This document shows positions 53,401 to 64,000 of a DNA stretch of 64,000 nucleotides, piece by piece; position 1 is the first letter of the stretch, and each line of letters opens with the position of its first letter. This DNA comes from Paramecium sonneborni (taxonomy: Eukaryota > Ciliophora > Oligohymenophorea > Peniculida > Parameciidae): NCBI GenBank assembly GCA_905182985.1, contig CAJJDN010000180.1, forward strand, positions 123,706-187,705. Reading direction: 5' to 3'. The translations under genes and the position numbers were made by a program. Under the pieces are notes generated by a model that was given only the letters and a program-made list of their open reading frames with translations, was not told where the DNA came from and ran no database searches.

Positions 53401-54643
53401 AAATATAAAAATTAGATTCGACAATATATTTATAAAAAATATCCAAAATCTAAGAATGATTTTATTTTAAAATTTAAATAAATATACAAACAATTATACT
53501 TCAAAAAATAAAACTATGAATTGATTTTATTATTAAATTAATAATCGAATTTATACAATTTCATTTAAAATAAAATTACAAAATAATTCAATTCAAAAAA
53601 TTCAAAAGGATTTGGAATTGTCTGCCAAAAATTGTTAATAAATAAAAAACTAGAAAATCTTCTACCTTGACTTAATTTTCCCAGAACAGACTTTTATTGG
53701 AAACATTTTCAAGGTTATTTGTAATAAAGCAGGATTAACATTAAAGGAATAAAATTAATTAAATAATTTTTGAAAACAATAAACTTATATTTATAAGATA
53801 GTAATACAAAATTTTGGAATTATTAATAGGTAAATACTTAAAATTTAAAGAATATTAAAATTTACATTTATAGTACCTATTATATTTAATATCATTACTA
53901 TTTTCATTATAAATAATAAAATCATATATCTATTCATTCATTTGAATTAGAATTTTATGTTAGAGTCAAAGAGATAAAATATAAATATAAATCTCTTTTA
54001 TTATTTTTAATTTACATATATTTTATATATTTTTTCCTTTAAATCGTTTAATTAATAGTGATTGCTATATCATTTATAAATTTATTAATATTAGATATTA
54101 AAGATTTTATAAATTTTAGTTTATAAAAGTTAAAAATTTATGTATCAATAATAATTGACCCCATAAAAAATTGATTGTGCTGGTTTATGATTAGGATCAT
54201 TATATTCATATTTAAATTAAAAAATAGAACTATAAAGAAATTCTGTAAATACTGATATAAGATTTAAACAGAAATTCTTTAAAAATTAGTTATTATTTTA
54301 ATGAAACTCTAATCAATTGACCAAAAAATTGAATGCGGATTATTATTTTGCATAAACTTATGAAAATTTATGATCAAAGTTAATTGCACTACCTTTTTCA
54401 TTAACAAGATTTTATCATCTATAATTTATTTGTCAAAAGTAATGTTTAATGTTTGATGAATAACTCAATTCGCTAATTTTCCATTCCAATCCTTGTATGT
54501 CTTCTCTTATCTCTTCATGTTTTATGTCCAGACAAGCTAATGTCAAAGTAATTTTTAAATAAACTTATCATCATAGATGGGGATTAATACTACTATGATT
54601 CTTAAGAAAAAAATAAAAAGAAATTTTAGATTCTAATTGATAG
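50477..54643. other. AT-rich gene desert
   Basis: About 4.2 kb (4.8 kb to the next ATG) with no supported gene. One open stretch, about 50,790-51,160 on the plus strand (DILKYFLNGKLIEQENSRIQ and onward), has some coding character but no start, homology or neighbours; it may be a gene remnant. The rest looks non-coding. Such a gap is large beside the 20-100 bp spacing elsewhere in the window. Confidence 0.4.
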
Positions 54644-56074
54644 TATCCTCATGAGATGTTACAACTAAAATTTACTTAATAAATAAATAGATTATCTAAA
54701 AATAAATCAGATTAAAATTTATATCTTTAACTTTTTATTTATTTCTTTTAATGAGAAACTAGGCTATACTATTATTCTTTAAAAGTCTTAGACTATCAAT
54801 AAAATCTTATTCAATATAATTTTCCTTTAATAAAATTAATAATAAGTTTAAAATACTTTCATTTGAATGTGGAGATCGATTTATACTTTTCATACCATAA
54901 ATATGATGATAGTGTATTTTGTGATTACATCTAAAATTATTTCGATATTAAATTTAATATATTAATTTTATTTTTCCAGTCAAAGCCACAATAAATAATT
55001 TAAAATTAAAACAAATAATAAGGATATTTGATAAAATCATTTTAAAAATCAAAAAATTTAAGTTAATGACTGGTGATCTAAATTAATATATTTCAATTTA
55101 TATCTAATATTTAATAAGATCTAAGAGTTTAAATAAGATTTAATTAAGAGTAGTCCTTATTAATAATTTAAATAATTAATACTTTGCTAACAAAAGCTAA
55201 AGTTGATTGAATATAAAAATTTATTTGAAAATATGAAAAACGTTATTAATAAAAAATTATATTAAAAATAATGATAGTTTTATTATGATTAATAGATATA
55301 TAATAAAAATTTTATATTCAATAAATAAATGGGAGTGTGTTGTTCAAGTGTAAATTATACATATACAACTTTTCAAGGATTTAATGATAATGTATATTCA
55401 CAATTCTTGAAATCTTTTCAAGAATAACATGATTCAGGAGATTTTAGTTTGCTAGGTAATTTTAAAATATTCAATGAATTTCTTCGACTTTAGTAAAGAG
55501 CTAATCCAATTGAAATAGGAATAATTAAATGGGAGATTTGTTTTGCATTGATAACGAGAACAAAAATGATAGGTACTTAATAAGAATGGATAAATTTTAT
55601 TTCAAATCAACAAGATTATTAAGAAGCCTTAGATCTATTTAAAGATCAAGAATTTCAAAAAAATAACTAAGAAGAAACCCATCCCAATTGGTAACTTTTG
55701 ATATCTCAATTCAATTTGATAATGATGAATTTGGAATAAAGCAACTTATAATATAATCTGTTTGAGTAAACATATGCTTATTTGTAAGATTAAATTGTAG
55801 AGCTTTAAGTTTGAATATCATTATTAATTATAAATCAATAATTTAATATAACACAAAACTTCTTTATTATCTTCAAGTTTATAAATGATTGTTTCATTTA
55901 TAAATGTAGTTTTTAACTTAAAATCTAATTTATTTTAGTTATTTTTGGTCATTAATATATATTATCAAATATTATTGTTAATATATTTGACTGATTTTAT
56001 AAATCATTTAAATATCACTTATCTAAACACTTCTTCTTTATTTTTTTTAATTATCTTTCTTAAATCTTGAATAT
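54644..56074. repeat. Direct repeat copy 1, contig overlap before N at 56075
   Basis: 1431 bp matching 56076-57506 by eye, offset 1432, split by a single N. It contains a full copy of the MGVCCS gene. Confidence 0.9.
55329..55814 (+). CDS. Small protein with dual-acylation N-terminus (copy 1)
   Basis: Intronless 161-aa frame, ATG 55329, TGA 55812-55814. The N-terminus MGVCCSSV has Gly2 and Ser6 as in N-myristoylation sites, with Cys4 and Cys5 suited to palmitoylation, so the protein is probably held on the plasma membrane or ciliary membrane. The remainder is helical and polar (WEICFALITRTKMIGTQQEW, QEALDLFKDQEFQKNNQEET). No known domain. An identical copy lies at 56761 because of the contig overlap; there is probably one gene. 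Confidence 0.6.
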
Positions 56075-56075
56075 N

Positions 56076-57506
56076 TATCCTCATGAGATGTTACAACTAA
56101 AATTTACTTAATAAATAAATAGATTATCTAAAAATAAATCAGATTAAAATTTATATCTTTAACTTTTTATTTATTTCTTTTAATGAGAAACTAGGCTATA
56201 CTATTATTCTTTAAAAGTCTTAGACTATCAATAAAATCTTATTCAATATAATTTTCCTTTAATAAAATTAATAATAAGTTTAAAATACTTTCATTTGAAT
56301 GTGGAGATCGATTTATACTTTTCATACCATAAATATGATGATAGTGTATTTTGTGATTACATCTAAAATTATTTCGATATTAAATTTAATATATTAATTT
56401 TATTTTTCCAGTCAAAGCCACAATAAATAATTTAAAATTAAAACAAATAATAAGGATATTTGATAAAATCATTTTAAAAATCAAAAAATTTAAGTTAATG
56501 ACTGGTGATCTAAATTAATATATTTCAATTTATATCTAATATTTAATAAGATCTAAGAGTTTAAATAAGATTTAATTAAGAGTAGTCCTTATTAATAATT
56601 TAAATAATTAATACTTTGCTAACAAAAGCTAAAGTTGATTGAATATAAAAATTTATTTGAAAATATGAAAAACGTTATTAATAAAAAATTATATTAAAAA
56701 TAATGATAGTTTTATTATGATTAATAGATATATAATAAAAATTTTATATTCAATAAATAAATGGGAGTGTGTTGTTCAAGTGTAAATTATACATATACAA
56801 CTTTTCAAGGATTTAATGATAATGTATATTCACAATTCTTGAAATCTTTTCAAGAATAACATGATTCAGGAGATTTTAGTTTGCTAGGTAATTTTAAAAT
56901 ATTCAATGAATTTCTTCGACTTTAGTAAAGAGCTAATCCAATTGAAATAGGAATAATTAAATGGGAGATTTGTTTTGCATTGATAACGAGAACAAAAATG
57001 ATAGGTACTTAATAAGAATGGATAAATTTTATTTCAAATCAACAAGATTATTAAGAAGCCTTAGATCTATTTAAAGATCAAGAATTTCAAAAAAATAACT
57101 AAGAAGAAACCCATCCCAATTGGTAACTTTTGATATCTCAATTCAATTTGATAATGATGAATTTGGAATAAAGCAACTTATAATATAATCTGTTTGAGTA
57201 AACATATGCTTATTTGTAAGATTAAATTGTAGAGCTTTAAGTTTGAATATCATTATTAATTATAAATCAATAATTTAATATAACACAAAACTTCTTTATT
57301 ATCTTCAAGTTTATAAATGATTGTTTCATTTATAAATGTAGTTTTTAACTTAAAATCTAATTTATTTTAGTTATTTTTGGTCATTAATATATATTATCAA
57401 ATATTATTGTTAATATATTTGACTGATTTTATAAATCATTTAAATATCACTTATCTAAACACTTCTTCTTTATTTTTTTTAATTATCTTTCTTAAATCTT
57501 GAATAT
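56076..57506. repeat. Direct repeat copy 2 after N at 56075
   Basis: Second copy of the 1431-bp block, continuous with the TBC gene side. Confidence 0.9.
56761..57246 (+). CDS. Small protein with dual-acylation N-terminus (copy 2)
   Basis: Same 161-aa frame as at 55329, no difference noticed. Likely the same gene counted twice by the assembly. Confidence 0.55.
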
Positions 57507-57946
57507 TTTCTAATTTAAACTTATTTTTTTCTAATCCTCTTAGTATAATTGGTTAATTACTTATTTTTCTATTAATTAATTTAAAATCATTTTCTTATCT
57601 ACTTTCCAATAAAAATCTGTTAATTATTGTATTTTTCTATTTAATTCCTATTAATTCATCTCATAGGTTTTTTTATTATATAATTTTATCATCTATTTTT
57701 TAGTTGAATAGATGAGGCTTTAATTTATAGCATTTATTTTTTTTATCATCTATTTAATTACTATAATAGATAAATCCTCAAAAGAGTATTGCTGTACTAT
57801 AAATTATACTTAATTATAATGTTCTAAAAAAGCTAATTGAATTTTGGAAATGATTTGATTTTACATTGCTTATGTCGTTTTTCTTTAATCAGAATCTGCT
57901 TAGCTTTAAATTTAGTATTTTCAATAAAATTATTATCTTATTTATT
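57247..57946. other. Intergenic region
   Basis: About 700 bp of AT-rich DNA before the TBC gene, including the end of repeat copy 2. No gene recognised. Confidence 0.35.
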
Positions 57947-58980
57947 ATGAATCGATTTTAGAAATGGGAAATTTATTTAGGGTAATGAAAAATAATAAAT
58001 TAGAATTTATGAAAACAGAGATGACATTAATATATAAAGAAAAAAGAAATTTGAGGAGTTTTCTAAATTAAAAATGAATGCCAAAACAACAGAAGATGAT
58101 AAAAATGAAATTATGAAAGATATTAACCGAACTTATTAAGAATTGGGTTTATTTCATTTAGAATAAAATAAAAACATCATGTGTAATGTTTTATTATTAT
58201 GGTGTAATTATAATTTATCTTATCGTCAAGGTATATTAATAATAAAATAATAGGAATGAATGAGATTGTAGGAGTATTATTTTATACATATATTTAATCA
58301 TATGATGATAGTCAAGATATAAATACAACATAAATTGAGAATGATATTTATTGGGTTTTTAATACTATTATGGATGAAGGAGATCATAAAGATAATTTTA
58401 ATTATTCATCCAATTAACCTATAGATAGAATACCTTTAATAAAATATATTAAAGATTTAATAATGGATAAACTCAAATATATAGATGAGCAATTATTTTA
58501 AATATTTGAATAGAATCAAATTAATACAGAAATATTTTTGATGAAATGGATTAAAGTATGAATATATTTATGTTTATGTGTTTACTAGCAAGAGAATACG
58601 AAGTTGAATAAATTTTATTAATTTGGGATAAGATTTTTGAGAAGTTCTAGATTTAAAAATTAAAATTTTTAGATGCTCTGATTTTAACAATGATGATCTA
58701 ATTAAAACCTTAATGTAAAATATAATTTTTAAATTATAAGTGCTTAAGATTGAACATATAAACAATTTTGAAGTTTTATTGTTATTTTAAAATTATCCAG
58801 CAAAGGATAATTACTAATAAATAATAGTATAAGCAGAAAAAATAGAAAGTAAGAAATAATTTTTATATCATTTTAGGATAATTAAGAGTATTGGAAGGAA
58901 TATCATGGATAGAGATAATCAAAAGATTCAATTTGGGCTACACTTTATCATAGTATTTTCAGAATAATTTGAATTATTGA
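57947..58980 (+). CDS. TBC-domain Rab GTPase-activating protein, with an apparent frameshift
   Basis: Start MNRFQKWEIYLG at 57947; introns 57982-58003, 58231-58253, about 58702-58727 and 58849-58876. The TBC domain shows the arginine finger (MKDINRTYQELGLFH) and the glutamine finger (SYRQGMNEIVGVLF), both needed to stimulate GTP hydrolysis on Rab proteins. The TBC1D5-like branch fits best. After FLMKWIK (about 58,535-58,555) the frame must shift by one base to reach FMCLLAREYEVEQILLIWDK; no GT-AG intron explains it. The domain ends FQNYPAKDNYQQIIVQAEKI. Either a base is wrong in the assembly, close to a contig join, or the gene is damaged. The last 91 bp lie in a duplicated block. Confidence 0.7.
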
Positions 58981-59876
58981 TTAAAATTTATGGATTTCAA
59001 ATTTTCTATATTGTTTTTTTATTATAATCTAAATATTTAAAAATATTATTTGAATATAAAATTTTGTAAGTTATGATTAGATTATTTTATTGATATAATA
59101 AGTTTTAGGATAAAAAAATTAGCGAGATTAAAATTAGTAGTTTGATGAATAGCAATTGAATTGTTTGTTTGATAGGTTTGTTCATTAAATATTTACTCAC
59201 TTGTATATATTCTTATATAAATATCTAATTACATGATTATGAATAGATACAATTATAAGATGAATAAAGAAATGTATTTGGAAGAATAAAAAGTGTATCT
59301 AGAATAAATAAAACCTTTAGGATATATAACAATTCTTAAAATTATTTTTTATGAGAATGCATGATATCCAAGATAATAATACTTAAAATGTTATTAAATT
59401 TTAAATTACTTACAAATGTTGAAATTGTCTATATTTATAAATAAAAACTTAGATATTTTTAAATCTTACTACGATGATAATGATTAACTTAATTTATGTA
59501 AACACTTAAAAAATGTATAAACTGTGGATATTTTGTATGAGTAAATTCAAATAAGACTTATAATATTCTAGTAATTCTTAAGTTTTATATTACCTTAAGT
59601 GTAATTATAGCTTCCAAATGATTATAATCTTGCTAAATGCTGATAAATATTAAATTTTTTTTAAAAGATACAAACACTAATATAATAAATAGAATGTCCA
59701 CTATTATATTTTGTAAATCTCAATCTCTTTATTTAATTACCTTTGATTTCCCTTAAAAATATTACAAAAACTTTAATATTAATGAAAATATTTTTTGTCT
59801 TTTCATATTCAAGAAGTCCAATCATATATTTTTATTGAAACTGTCTTATATTTCAAATATAAAGTAAGAGCATTAG
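58890..59876. repeat. Direct repeat copy 1, contig overlap before N at 59877
   Basis: 987 bp matching 59878-60864 by eye, offset 988, one N between. Contains the 3' end of the TBC gene (stop 58978-58980) and AT-rich non-coding DNA. Confidence 0.9.
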
Positions 59877-59877
59877 N

Positions 59878-60864
59878 ATTGGAAGGAATATCATGGATAG
59901 AGATAATCAAAAGATTCAATTTGGGCTACACTTTATCATAGTATTTTCAGAATAATTTGAATTATTGATTAAAATTTATGGATTTCAAATTTTCTATATT
60001 GTTTTTTTATTATAATCTAAATATTTAAAAATATTATTTGAATATAAAATTTTGTAAGTTATGATTAGATTATTTTATTGATATAATAAGTTTTAGGATA
60101 AAAAAATTAGCGAGATTAAAATTAGTAGTTTGATGAATAGCAATTGAATTGTTTGTTTGATAGGTTTGTTCATTAAATATTTACTCACTTGTATATATTC
60201 TTATATAAATATCTAATTACATGATTATGAATAGATACAATTATAAGATGAATAAAGAAATGTATTTGGAAGAATAAAAAGTGTATCTAGAATAAATAAA
60301 ACCTTTAGGATATATAACAATTCTTAAAATTATTTTTTATGAGAATGCATGATATCCAAGATAATAATACTTAAAATGTTATTAAATTTTAAATTACTTA
60401 CAAATGTTGAAATTGTCTATATTTATAAATAAAAACTTAGATATTTTTAAATCTTACTACGATGATAATGATTAACTTAATTTATGTAAACACTTAAAAA
60501 ATGTATAAACTGTGGATATTTTGTATGAGTAAATTCAAATAAGACTTATAATATTCTAGTAATTCTTAAGTTTTATATTACCTTAAGTGTAATTATAGCT
60601 TCCAAATGATTATAATCTTGCTAAATGCTGATAAATATTAAATTTTTTTTAAAAGATACAAACACTAATATAATAAATAGAATGTCCACTATTATATTTT
60701 GTAAATCTCAATCTCTTTATTTAATTACCTTTGATTTCCCTTAAAAATATTACAAAAACTTTAATATTAATGAAAATATTTTTTGTCTTTTCATATTCAA
60801 GAAGTCCAATCATATATTTTTATTGAAACTGTCTTATATTTCAAATATAAAGTAAGAGCATTAG
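59878..60864. repeat. Direct repeat copy 2 after N at 59877
   Basis: Second copy of the 987-bp block; 59878-59968 repeats the last codons of the TBC gene without the rest. Confidence 0.9.
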
Positions 60865-61676
60865 CTGATTAAACAAGTCTTCATTCACTGTCTAAATAAT
60901 AAGTTAATTAAAATAATAATTTTGTATTTTGAAATTGATGACAGCCAACCACGTAAACAAATAATTTAATTTTATACTTAAATATCTCTACTTCCTTCAA
61001 TCCCATTTTATTAAGTTTAGGAGAAAGTACAAAATAAGAAATAACAAAAGTTAATTTTAAATTGATATTTTAAAGATTTAGAAAGAAATATGATATATTT
61101 TATAGGTAACCAAAAACATATTTCATATTCGCACATTATTTCCTTGATCTCTATCTAAAGTGTTGCTAAAATAACAAATTTCGGATTACTACTATCATCA
61201 ATCAGAAATGAAACCAAAAAACCATTTGAACATTTTTTTTGAAATCTTAGGTAAAGTATAAATCTTTTTAATTAATAGCTCAATATTCAAGTTTTAAAAT
61301 TCATAAGTAAAAGGATTTACCCTAATAAAATACATCAAATATCAATAGAAATGGATGTTATCTTGATATTCTAAACAAAATTTAAATACAACCATCCTCA
61401 TATACATATATTGATAATGTTTGAGTTTAAAAATAAATAAATTTAAAGAGTAATTTTTTTAGATAATAATTAATAATCCATTTAAAATGTATTATTATAT
61501 AAAATAATAATCAGAATTTATAATTACCTATGTCATCTTCTTTAAAATATTAAGAGTAATCCTAAAGTGTAAGATATTTCAAATATGAACTTTATCATTA
61601 AATTCCTATACGAGAACCTTGGTGTGGAATTCTATAATTAAATCATCAATAAACATTATTATTTGCAGCAGGAGCG
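60865..61676. other. Intergenic region
   Basis: About 800 bp before the WD40 gene. Short open frames on both strands, none convincing. Confidence 0.35.
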
Positions 61677-62519
61677 ATGAGAATTTTAATATTTTAATTT
61701 AAAAATACTTTGAAACCATTATTTTAAATTAGAGAGGAAAGTTAAGCAATCAGTAATATTTTTACAAAATAAAATTCAAATTAAGTATTTGTTGGAAATT
61801 GTTAAGGAAATATTAAGATTTTTTAAACAATAGGAATAAATAATACAAAAATTTAGATTAAGATTAAAGCACATAAAAAAAGTATAACTAGTTTTGTTAT
61901 GTCCAAAGATGCATCTCTATTAATTACTTGCAGTTTGGATGGTTAAATTAAATTTTGGACTTTTGAAGATTCATTTTCATATAAACAAACAATAAATAGT
62001 CATGAAGGAGGTGTTTGTAAAATTAGTTTAAATTAATCAGAAAATTAAATTATATCTTGTGGAAAATAAAAATTCATTTTCATAATAGAATAATCAAGTT
62101 TTAATAAACGTTGGTTTATATCTCAAAAAATAGAATTAGAATCATATGGATATGGAATATGCTTTATTTCAGAAAACTTATTTGCTTTTTAATCAACTTA
62201 AAATTAAGATATATTATTTATTTATTAAAGATAAAAAGGAACATAGCTTTACAATTAAATTAAAGATTTTCAACTTAATTATAATTCATAATACTGTTTA
62301 TTTATACAACAATTCATTGCATAAAAATCCTTATTAATAAGCAAAAAGGGAAATTTTATTATTGTTAAGGAAGAAACTAATATTCAACTATTAGAAAATT
62401 CAGCCGTTGAATTTGATATAATTGATGTTTATGGATCAGTAAGTGATGATGGAGAATACTTAATTAGTTGTGACGATTAGTCAAAAGTAATTTCTATTAG
62501 AAAATATAAAATGATTTGA
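61677..62519 (+). CDS. WD40 repeat protein, short
   Basis: Intronless 280-aa frame, ATG 61677, TGA 62517-62519. Propeller blades are visible: VFVGNCQGNIKIFQTIGI, SKDASLLITCSLDGQIKFWT, EGGVCKISLNQSENQIISCG and the final SVSDDGEYLISCDDQSKVIS. It is too short for a full seven-blade propeller plus extra domains, so it may be incomplete or may use fewer blades. It lacks the Cys/His and coiled-coil front of the two larger WD40 genes. Function unknown. Confidence 0.65.
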
Positions 62520-63332
62520 TAAATAATTTTATTTTAATTTATTTTTTCAATTATCTGAAAAATGCAAGACTCTTTTTTCTTCATTATAGCAAATTTATAA
62601 TTTAATTACTTTTATTAACAAACTTACAGAGGATATTGTAATAATAATTTAGATTCAAATCCCAATGATATATTATAGTATTTGGTTTAAAGATGATTTT
62701 ATATAATTAGAATCATAGAAGACTAAAATATGATTTATCTACACTTTATTTTATTAACAATTCAAATCAACTAAGATGAAAGAAAGGACAATTCTAATTT
62801 TTTAATTATTTTATTATTTAATAAAATAATAATTATTAGTATATTTAATAATAATTTAGTTAACATATAACATAGTTATCCATTTAATTATGAATTCTAA
62901 AAAATATATATAAATAAAGTAACTTAATTTACTTTTGTAAGAATTACTTCAATATTTAGAAAAATTTTTAAATAAATATATGTTGATTATTAAAAAGTAA
63001 TTAATTAATTAATTAATAAGAAATTAAACAACAATATAAATCAAAATGTATATTTCAATTAAGTTTTTCCAAAATCCCTTTATTTAAGTTGAATGTATAA
63101 ATTTTTTGGGAAATTAAAAATTAATTTTATTTTAACTCCTTTATAAATATTAAGAATCTCCAAGGATTTAAAATTTTTTTCTCAATTTCTCATAATAATC
63201 AATATCCTATAAATATGAAAGATAAAAAACCAAATAATAATTTTTATCAAAATACGAAAAACATAAAGTCTAATAGTTTTAAATTTTTTTATTTTTCATT
63301 CAATAAAATACAAAATTGATAATTCAAATCTT
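62520..63332. other. Intergenic region between convergent genes
   Basis: About 810 bp, AT-rich. A short frame at about 62,562-62,690 (MQDSFFFIIANLQFNYF) is not enough to call a gene. Confidence 0.35.
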
Positions 63333-64000
63333 TCATTTAAGATTATTAGCAACCATTTTTTATAATGAATTGTTATAGTAACTCTATATTACTTTCTTTT
63401 CTTCAATAAATTTATTTTTTAAGTAGAGATGATATGTTTTTTAGATTTGCTCAAAAATATCAACAACTAATGTAAATGCCATCAAAAAACTTAATAGACC
63501 TATGTGGAACCAACCATAAATCAAAAATTCATTATCATTTAATTCTACAGTATAAATCAAAAATGTTCCTGTTGTAATAAATAATATAACTTCTTTACAA
63601 ATTAATTTAACTTAATCAAATTTTGATTTTATAGGTCTAAATAAAGTCAAATAAATCATATAATATAATGACTACATCGAAAGTAAAATTGATTATGCCT
63701 CTGGATAGTTTATAAATTTGACTATAATTGTAATAAATAGAACTACTCTATATATTTGAAAAGGTTTAAAATTAGCTGCCCAAAATTCAGTTTTCTAATC
63801 TTAAAAAAAGTATTTCCATTTTTATTTATTCTTAATTTTAGAGCTTGTGATAGAAAGCAATCTAAAAAATATATTAATTAGAAATAATAAACTTCCAAGA
63901 GCTACAACACTATTAAAAATTTCAAACAAAGAGTTAAAAGTATAATCAGGAAATTAAATAAGTGTACTGAATAATAATTAATGAAGAGAAGAGTAAAATA
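63333..64000 (-). CDS. Multi-pass membrane protein, C-terminal part
   Basis: Minus-strand frame entering from the right edge, stop complement 63333-63335, about 220 codons visible. Several hydrophobic segments: FEIFNSVVALGSLLFLINIF, YRVVLFITIIVKFI, SLYYMIYLTLF, EVILFITTGTFLIYTV, IGLLSFLMAFTLVVDIF, followed by a charged cytoplasmic tail (KTYHLYLKNKFIEEKKVIQS). I associate this layout, with WAANFKPFQIYR between segments, with large ciliate membrane proteins that carry Cys-rich extracellular repeats, but the rest of the gene is outside the window. Confidence 0.65.

Overview
The window is macronuclear-type DNA from a ciliate, most likely a Paramecium or close relative. It is very AT-rich. Every clear gene uses TGA as its only stop, with in-frame TAA and TAG where homologous families carry glutamine or a neutral residue (ciliate code, NCBI table 6). 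Introns are tiny, mostly 22-31 nt, start GTA and end TAG or AAG. Genes are tightly packed on both strands. Read with the standard code almost every gene shatters, so all calls here were made by re-reading both strands with TAA/TAG = Gln and splicing out short GT-AG introns by eye.

Layout. 1-3.8 kb: C-terminus of a SAXO-like microtubule protein, then two unrecognised genes. 3.8-10 kb: an RNase P/MRP Rpp21-type subunit and two related PH-plus-kinase genes. 10-14.1 kb: minus-strand coiled-coil genes, one resembling AXDND1. 15.2-17.9 kb: a divergent poly(ADP-ribose) glycohydrolase and an alpha/beta hydrolase. 18-22 kb: two minus genes, one a WD40 protein. 22.1-26.1 kb: an unrecognised 571-aa protein, a mitochondrial carrier, a PDCD5 homologue and a Qb-type SNARE. 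26.3-31.8 kb: minus genes including a second WD40 protein. 32.3-39.9 kb: a Pumilio protein, a ubiquitin-like/ankyrin/PH/polyQ/AGC-kinase protein with 236 consecutive glutamines, and a Tubby protein. 40.6-47.1 kb: an RFC small subunit, a bZIP protein with two predicted membrane segments, a papain-like protein lacking its catalytic Cys, and a cyclic-nucleotide phosphodiesterase. 49-50.5 kb: a serine carboxypeptidase. 50.5-64 kb is sparse: a 4.8-kb AT-rich stretch, a small MGVCCS protein, a TBC protein, a WD40 protein and the C-terminus of a multi-pass membrane protein.

Four places hold a perfect direct repeat split by a single N (1133, 439, 1431 and 987 bp). These look like unmerged overlapping contig ends rather than biology, and they artificially double parts of four genes.

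No operons, CRISPR, tRNA, rRNA, telomere repeats or transposons were recognised. The genes look like ordinary nuclear genes for cilia and cytoskeleton (SAXO, AXDND1-like, Tubby), signalling (three kinases, PDE, TBC), RNA (Rpp21, PUF) and DNA upkeep (RFC, PARG). Nothing in their order shows that they act as one pathway.
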